Shown here: in pieces, positions 61,001 through 64,000 of the stretch | Layout of the letters: each line of letters begins with the position of its first letter | Position numbering within the stretch: position 1 is the stretch's first letter | Assembly (NCBI GenBank): GCA_004794785.1 | Contig: SJOL01007286.1 | Location: 893,568-957,567, forward strand | Source: Opisthorchis felineus | Taxonomy: Eukaryota; Platyhelminthes; Trematoda; Opisthorchiida; Opisthorchiidae | Direction: 5' to 3' | DNA: 64,000 nucleotides | The notes under the pieces: generated by a model | What the model was told of the DNA's origin: nothing | Databases searched by the model: none | What the model saw: only the letters and a program-made list of their open reading frames with translations | Position numbers and translations under genes: made by a program

Positions 61001-61801
61001 AAATCGGGTGACCCGTGATATACGACTGTCCAATGCTTGCTCCTCAGGATAATAGCTTTTTACTTCTCTCTAGGTGGCCAGGTGGCCGAAACCGCCTGTG
61101 TTCAGCACGGAACTCCATGGAGGGCATTCAAGGAAAAACCCAAGCATTGGGAAAAAATGAACCAAATCTGTTGTATTAGTTCTACCTAGAGTGATCTGCA
61201 TTCGTAGTATCAGGGAGATCCTTCAGAACGCACTGCACCAGCTTAACAATGAACCACCCACAAACGAATGCTGTGACATCATAGTTCAAAGCATCATGAA
61301 CTAAAAATCAAATCGCTAGCCGAAATAGCTGTGCGAGTTCATCTGATGTGTGGCTTTTTAGATATAATATACGTGCTATATATACTACGCTGTACAATAC
61401 CATAATATACTGTACCACACTACATTATACTATACTATCCCGCACTATATATGGCACACTATATATATATTTTGTATGATATATAGTATGCATTATAGCT
61501 GCTAAGTTTCACAGCGTTTGGTTCACACTAGTGAGCCATTTAGGTACTTTGACGCGGTTCCATTGGTTTAACTTTTGATGGCTGTGTCCCTATCCATAGT
61601 TTTCTGCCCACTTTAAGCTGCCCTACCTCGTGCTCCTTTATACGATATCCAGTAGTGCATCTAATCGTGACATCAAAGTTATTGTTATTCACTATATCAG
61701 ATTTTATTGTGCAACAAGCGCCACCTTTTCCTGGTTTATTGTGCTTCGTTCTTCTGTTTAACTTATCCGACCAGGAGCCTAACCAAGAGGAATCACCAGA
61801 G
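49049..61801 (+). CDS. micro-exon gene with acidic N-terminus, troponin T-like (partial)
   Basis: Seven small coding exons can be read in order: 49,078-49,103 (MSDDESRG plus AG), 53,935-53,941 (7 nt; completes Ser, then SD), 54,243-54,260 (SEESEE), 56,608-56,658 (VEHGEDESEETKAAEPV), 57,252-57,278 (ESERERRDR), 59,695-59,727 (SDSEEEERRAE) and 61,775-61,801 (EPNQEESPE). All from the third on are multiples of three in phase 0, so they can be skipped without frame loss. The first exon has a good upstream acceptor at 49,048 and donor GTAAGC. The 7-nt exon has a pyrimidine-rich acceptor and a consensus GTAAGT, and exactly repairs phase 2 to phase 0. A very acidic tail starting MSDDE made of skippable mini-exons recalls troponin T of striated muscle thin filaments, but the conserved tropomyosin-binding core is not in the window. 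Another Glu/Ser-rich protein is possible. The 277-N gap lies in the first intron and could hide an exon. Confidence 0.5.
50127..50403. other. assembly gap (277 N)
   Basis: A run of N. Open frames reported across it are artefacts. It lies in the first intron of the micro-exon gene. Confidence 0.99.
50404..53934. other. intronic stretch, no independent gene supported
   Basis: Overlapping frames of 75-156 codons occur on both strands at 50,594-51,155. Because both strands are open together I could not choose one; a transposon-derived piece is possible. A copy of the second interspersed repeat lies at about 52,070-52,160. Confidence 0.3.
52070..52160 (+). repeat. second interspersed repeat, copy a
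   Basis: The text GCTGACGATGTC, GACGTCTGCAAGCCAAT and CCACCTGATCAACC matches the repeat at 56.9-57.0 kb (GTCTCCTCGAATAG, ACGTCTGCAAG on its left arm; CAACCTGATCAACTGCC downstream). The copy is diverged. Confidence 0.45.
55561..55930 (-). CDS. C-terminal exons of a membrane protein, nested in the micro-exon gene
   Basis: Three minus-strand exons join in phase: 55,930-55,865 (66 nt), 55,812-55,680 and 55,628-55,561, with introns of 52 and 51 bp. The first encodes a membrane helix (ALFIWLLVPAIFY then MMIIVTAFQ). The second reads DVHDIPLHNKKSGVICFRF and RGLACRVLPSVVYARPLNE. The third is a basic tail, FTRKHIRLRDIFPKIRLD, ending TLH and a TAA. The 51-bp intron is a multiple of three without a stop, so it could be retained. 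Upstream exons were not found. The family is not recognised; a hydrophobic segment followed by a basic cytoplasmic tail fits the last transmembrane segment of a transporter or receptor. Confidence 0.45.
56414..56474. repeat. (AT)n microsatellite
   Basis: Pure AT repeats at 56,414-56,437 followed by imperfect TATG/TATA units. Confidence 0.9.
56881..57045. repeat. second interspersed repeat, copy b, with inverted arms
   Basis: The arm 56,881-56,914 (GACTTGCAGACGTTTGGTCG, then CTATTCGAGGAGAC) is an inverted copy of 56,938-56,968 (GTCTCTTCGAATAG to TTTGCAAGTC). The right flank (GAGAACAGGTCAACAACAAC, GAATGCACCC) is shared with 57,610-57,670. The left arm read on the minus strand contains CTGATGA and, after a GTC stem, CAAAC, a hammerhead-like but non-canonical arrangement. 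Confidence 0.65.
57610..57672 (+). repeat. second interspersed repeat, copy c (fragment)
   Basis: GCAAAGCTTGACGAACAGG, TCAACAGCCAATAGGTGC and ATCCTAGCTATCAATATCC match the flank of copy b with a short deletion. Confidence 0.5.
57673..59694. other. intronic stretch, no firm gene
   Basis: Minus frames at 57,710-57,952 (Ser-rich start, MASHSSSSVLSSPSALKS), 58,292-58,600 and 59,311-59,625 and a plus frame at 58,719-59,054 are open. They may include exons of other genes, but no junction could be supported. Confidence 0.3.
60250..60461 (-). repeat. possible tRNA-derived SINE
   Basis: The minus strand begins GGTAGCTCTAGATAGTTTG (A-box-like) at 60,461 and has an AGTTCTAAACC (B-box-like) at 60,405-60,395, with tRNA-like spacing. 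No full tRNA structure forms. The body and 3' limit are approximate. Confidence 0.35.
61366..61498. repeat. AT-rich short tandem region
   Basis: Irregular repetition of ACTATAC-, TACTATAC- and ATAT-type units, e.g. ATTATACTATACTATCC. Low-complexity sequence in the intron between the last two micro-exons seen. Confidence 0.7.
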
Positions 61802-64000
61802 GTATCTCTGTCATCTCTATCGAATCATATGTAGTCTACCATATCCTCTGAGTGTTGATGTTCAATAACTCGCAACACATTTGCTACATCAATCCTTACT
61901 TACTTGTTTAATTGTCGGTTTGGATTTCTATGACATTTATCATCGCCATCATCATCATCAGTGTGGTGATACAACTGTGTATCTACTTTCTATTTGTATC
62001 TGAGTATTTCCTCGTCACACTGGCGACACCCTGAGTTCAATCAGGTCAGCAAATCCAGGTCCTATGATCGTTATGACACTGGAACACATACTAGCATCCC
62101 ACGGTTAATATCCATAGCCTAACGATTAAAAATTGATGCCAACTTTTTCCAAGTCAAAAAGGACAGGAACCTTCGCCCATGGCGGTGGCTGGCGCTTGTC
62201 ATCGTAAATGCAATGCATCGATCGGTTGTACGTTTCACTAGATCTTCGTATGCACGTATGCTGAGGTTTTGTCTTGAAATGTGACTTCGGTTGCGTATGT
62301 TCGGAGCCACCAATATGTACTGGCTCTAATTTTTATGTCTCATTGCTGTTATCATGTCAGCTTTTGCTGTTGCTGTCACCCCTATCACTGCTACTGGTTG
62401 CTTATGAGCAGTCGCTGTCCTGTCACAATTTTTCTGGGTGGTGCAGTCAGACAGAACTAGAATAGTCTCACTCCTTTCAGACTTCATTGGTCGTACATAT
62501 CATTAACTGTACAGGATTTGGAGCACAGGATGCCTGACATGCAGGACAAGCGCATTACTAAGTAGGGCGGGTGCAGCTTGATTGTCACTCATTAACAGGC
62601 AAGCACGTACTTAACTGGAAACTGTGCGCGACTGGCCCCATAACTTAGATGACAACTCAGAAACTATCCTGGTTGCGCCTATCAGTTGCTAACTTGTCAG
62701 CATCTGTCGGCTAGGTAGCCACACGGATTCTTCTAATCTGCAGAATATCACTCGAGCATGAACATATTCGTTTACGCACGCGTGATAATTCATGGGTGTT
62801 AAGTGTACACCATGGAGTGCTTGTAAGTCGGTGGCCTCCCACTGTTGTTTGAACCACTAGCAACCAAGACGTATTGGAGAAGTTTGGGCATAATACACCG
62901 TTGATTCGTTTGAAAGAAAACAGCGATTCCGCTAATATGATATAATCTGGCGCTTCACTGGCGAAGCGAGACATTTATGTGGGATGTTTACCCGACAGCC
63001 ATTCACCAAGACAAGGAGAACAAATCAGATTAGATCGCTTAATTAACTACCGTTGATAACCAACGTTGGTTAGTCGGTTAGCTGCGCTTGACATCTAGAA
63101 CACGCATGCTTAACCAATTGAGTGACACAGGAAGGGAGGGTTACGTGCTTTGCGTAGCTGCCCCGTATCCCAGCGAGACAGCGTGATTGCCGGTGCTGGC
63201 CAGATGGCCGAACATGCTCCCCGTCTTCGCGAGTGAGACTGGATGCTCATTTACTCGTGAGTGCCTCAACTTATAGAAAAATTTTATGTGACAACAAGCA
63301 GCACTGAAACGCGCGGTGATTTTGATAGTCTAACGAATGCTCCATCCTCCGGACATGGCGTGCCATAGCATGTTTTTTGGCAAACGCGCACGATAGAATA
63401 GTGAACACACGTGAGCCCTTCTCCGCTTAAACAGTATCTCGTATAGTGAAAACTCTAACCCGGGTCATCGCAGGTAAAAGGCAACACACAAACTTTTGTC
63501 TATCTCGCTATCTCGTATATCTAGATTTGGTTTGAAACTGGGAAGAGTGTCATTCTAGCCTCAACCACGACGTGTCCTTCAACTTTAAAATACGCGCTCA
63601 CCGGAAAAACTATATCGTGGATTTCTAACCATCACATGGACAGCATAGCATATAAGCAACACAGCGTTCTCGCTGTTGCCTCTGTTATTGAGGAAGGGAT
63701 TTATATTGGACCAGGCTATGTGGATACTATTCCTTTGTTATTCGAACTTTGAAATTTACTGACTAAATGAGGTGTCATGAAAGCAAATCTCAAGAGGGCC
63801 TCACGTTTGTGATTATCCTCAACTGGACATTTGAGTATAGAACGTCTCATGGTCCACATAATTAGGATATCAGAGTATTTTTCACTTTTTATTAATGAAT
63901 TATTCACAATTTTGATTAGAGCTGATCGCCATGTGGCTGTTAGGTTCATCCTGTGAATGGTTCATATTTCCATTGCACTGTCGCTCATGCCTATGGTATT
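61802..64000. other. no firm feature
   Basis: A possible plus-strand exon at about 62,516-62,562 (acceptor TTAACTGTACAG, reading DLEHRMPDMQDKRIT) could continue the micro-exon gene, but its donor GTAGGG is poor. A CAT run at 61,941-61,960 has no retrotransposon beside it. No other feature is supported. Confidence 0.3.

Noticed and set aside
61941..61960. CAT run resembling an RTE tail
   Set aside because: No retrotransposon sequence is recognisable on either side.
1..64000. Bacterial-type systems (operons, CRISPR, defence islands)
   Set aside because: The window is eukaryotic in every readable feature; no such system is present.

Overview
The window looks like AT-rich nuclear DNA from a parasitic flatworm (Platyhelminthes; digenean trematode or pseudophyllidean cestode, not resolved). 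The evidence is dispersed coding sequence with GT-AG introns (some only about 50-180 bp), several decayed non-LTR retrotransposons of RTE type ending in GAT trinucleotide tails, repeats carrying hammerhead ribozymes, a neuropeptide Y/F-type gene, and an assembly gap of 277 N. There are no bacterial operons, rRNA genes, complete tRNA genes or CRISPR arrays. All gene models were made by eye from splice signals and reading phase, with no transcript or database support.

Layout. 1-15.4 kb is mostly retrotransposon debris: RTE copy 1 (minus, about 1.5-4.2 kb), copy 2 (plus, 6.5-9.5 kb) and copy 3 (plus, 12.6-15.4 kb). At 17.1-18.1 kb on the minus strand is the best gene of the window, a short neuropeptide Y/F precursor with the family's diagnostic phase-2 intron inside the penultimate arginine codon, and a poly(A) signal. 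At 22.4-23.0 kb on the plus strand are three phase-compatible exons ending an unrecognised gene. 26.6-31.8 kb holds several candidate minus-strand exons, interrupted by a fourth decayed reverse transcriptase (29.6-30.4 kb, plus) and a 75-bp palindrome. A family of hammerhead-ribozyme repeats lies at 18.7, 35.5 and 41.3 kb (with a ribozyme-less piece at 25.0 kb); at 41.4-41.6 kb it also forms a long foldback. RTE copy 5, internally deleted, is at 36.7-37.8 kb. 42.3-43.1 kb has a 237-codon open frame with a signal-peptide-like start. 46.2-48.1 kb carries an unrecognised minus-strand multi-exon gene.

From 49.05 to 61.8 kb there is a chain of tiny, mostly frame-neutral plus-strand exons (26, 7, 18, 51, 27, 33 and 27 nt) that read together as a very acidic N-terminal tail starting MSDDES. 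It resembles the alternatively spliced N-terminus of troponin T, but identity is unproven and the conserved core would lie beyond the window. A compact minus-strand membrane-protein tail (55.56-55.93 kb) sits inside one of its introns.

The protein-coding genes show no common pathway; the repeats are the main shared theme. The best leads are the neuropeptide gene, the hammerhead/foldback repeat family, and the micro-exon gene.
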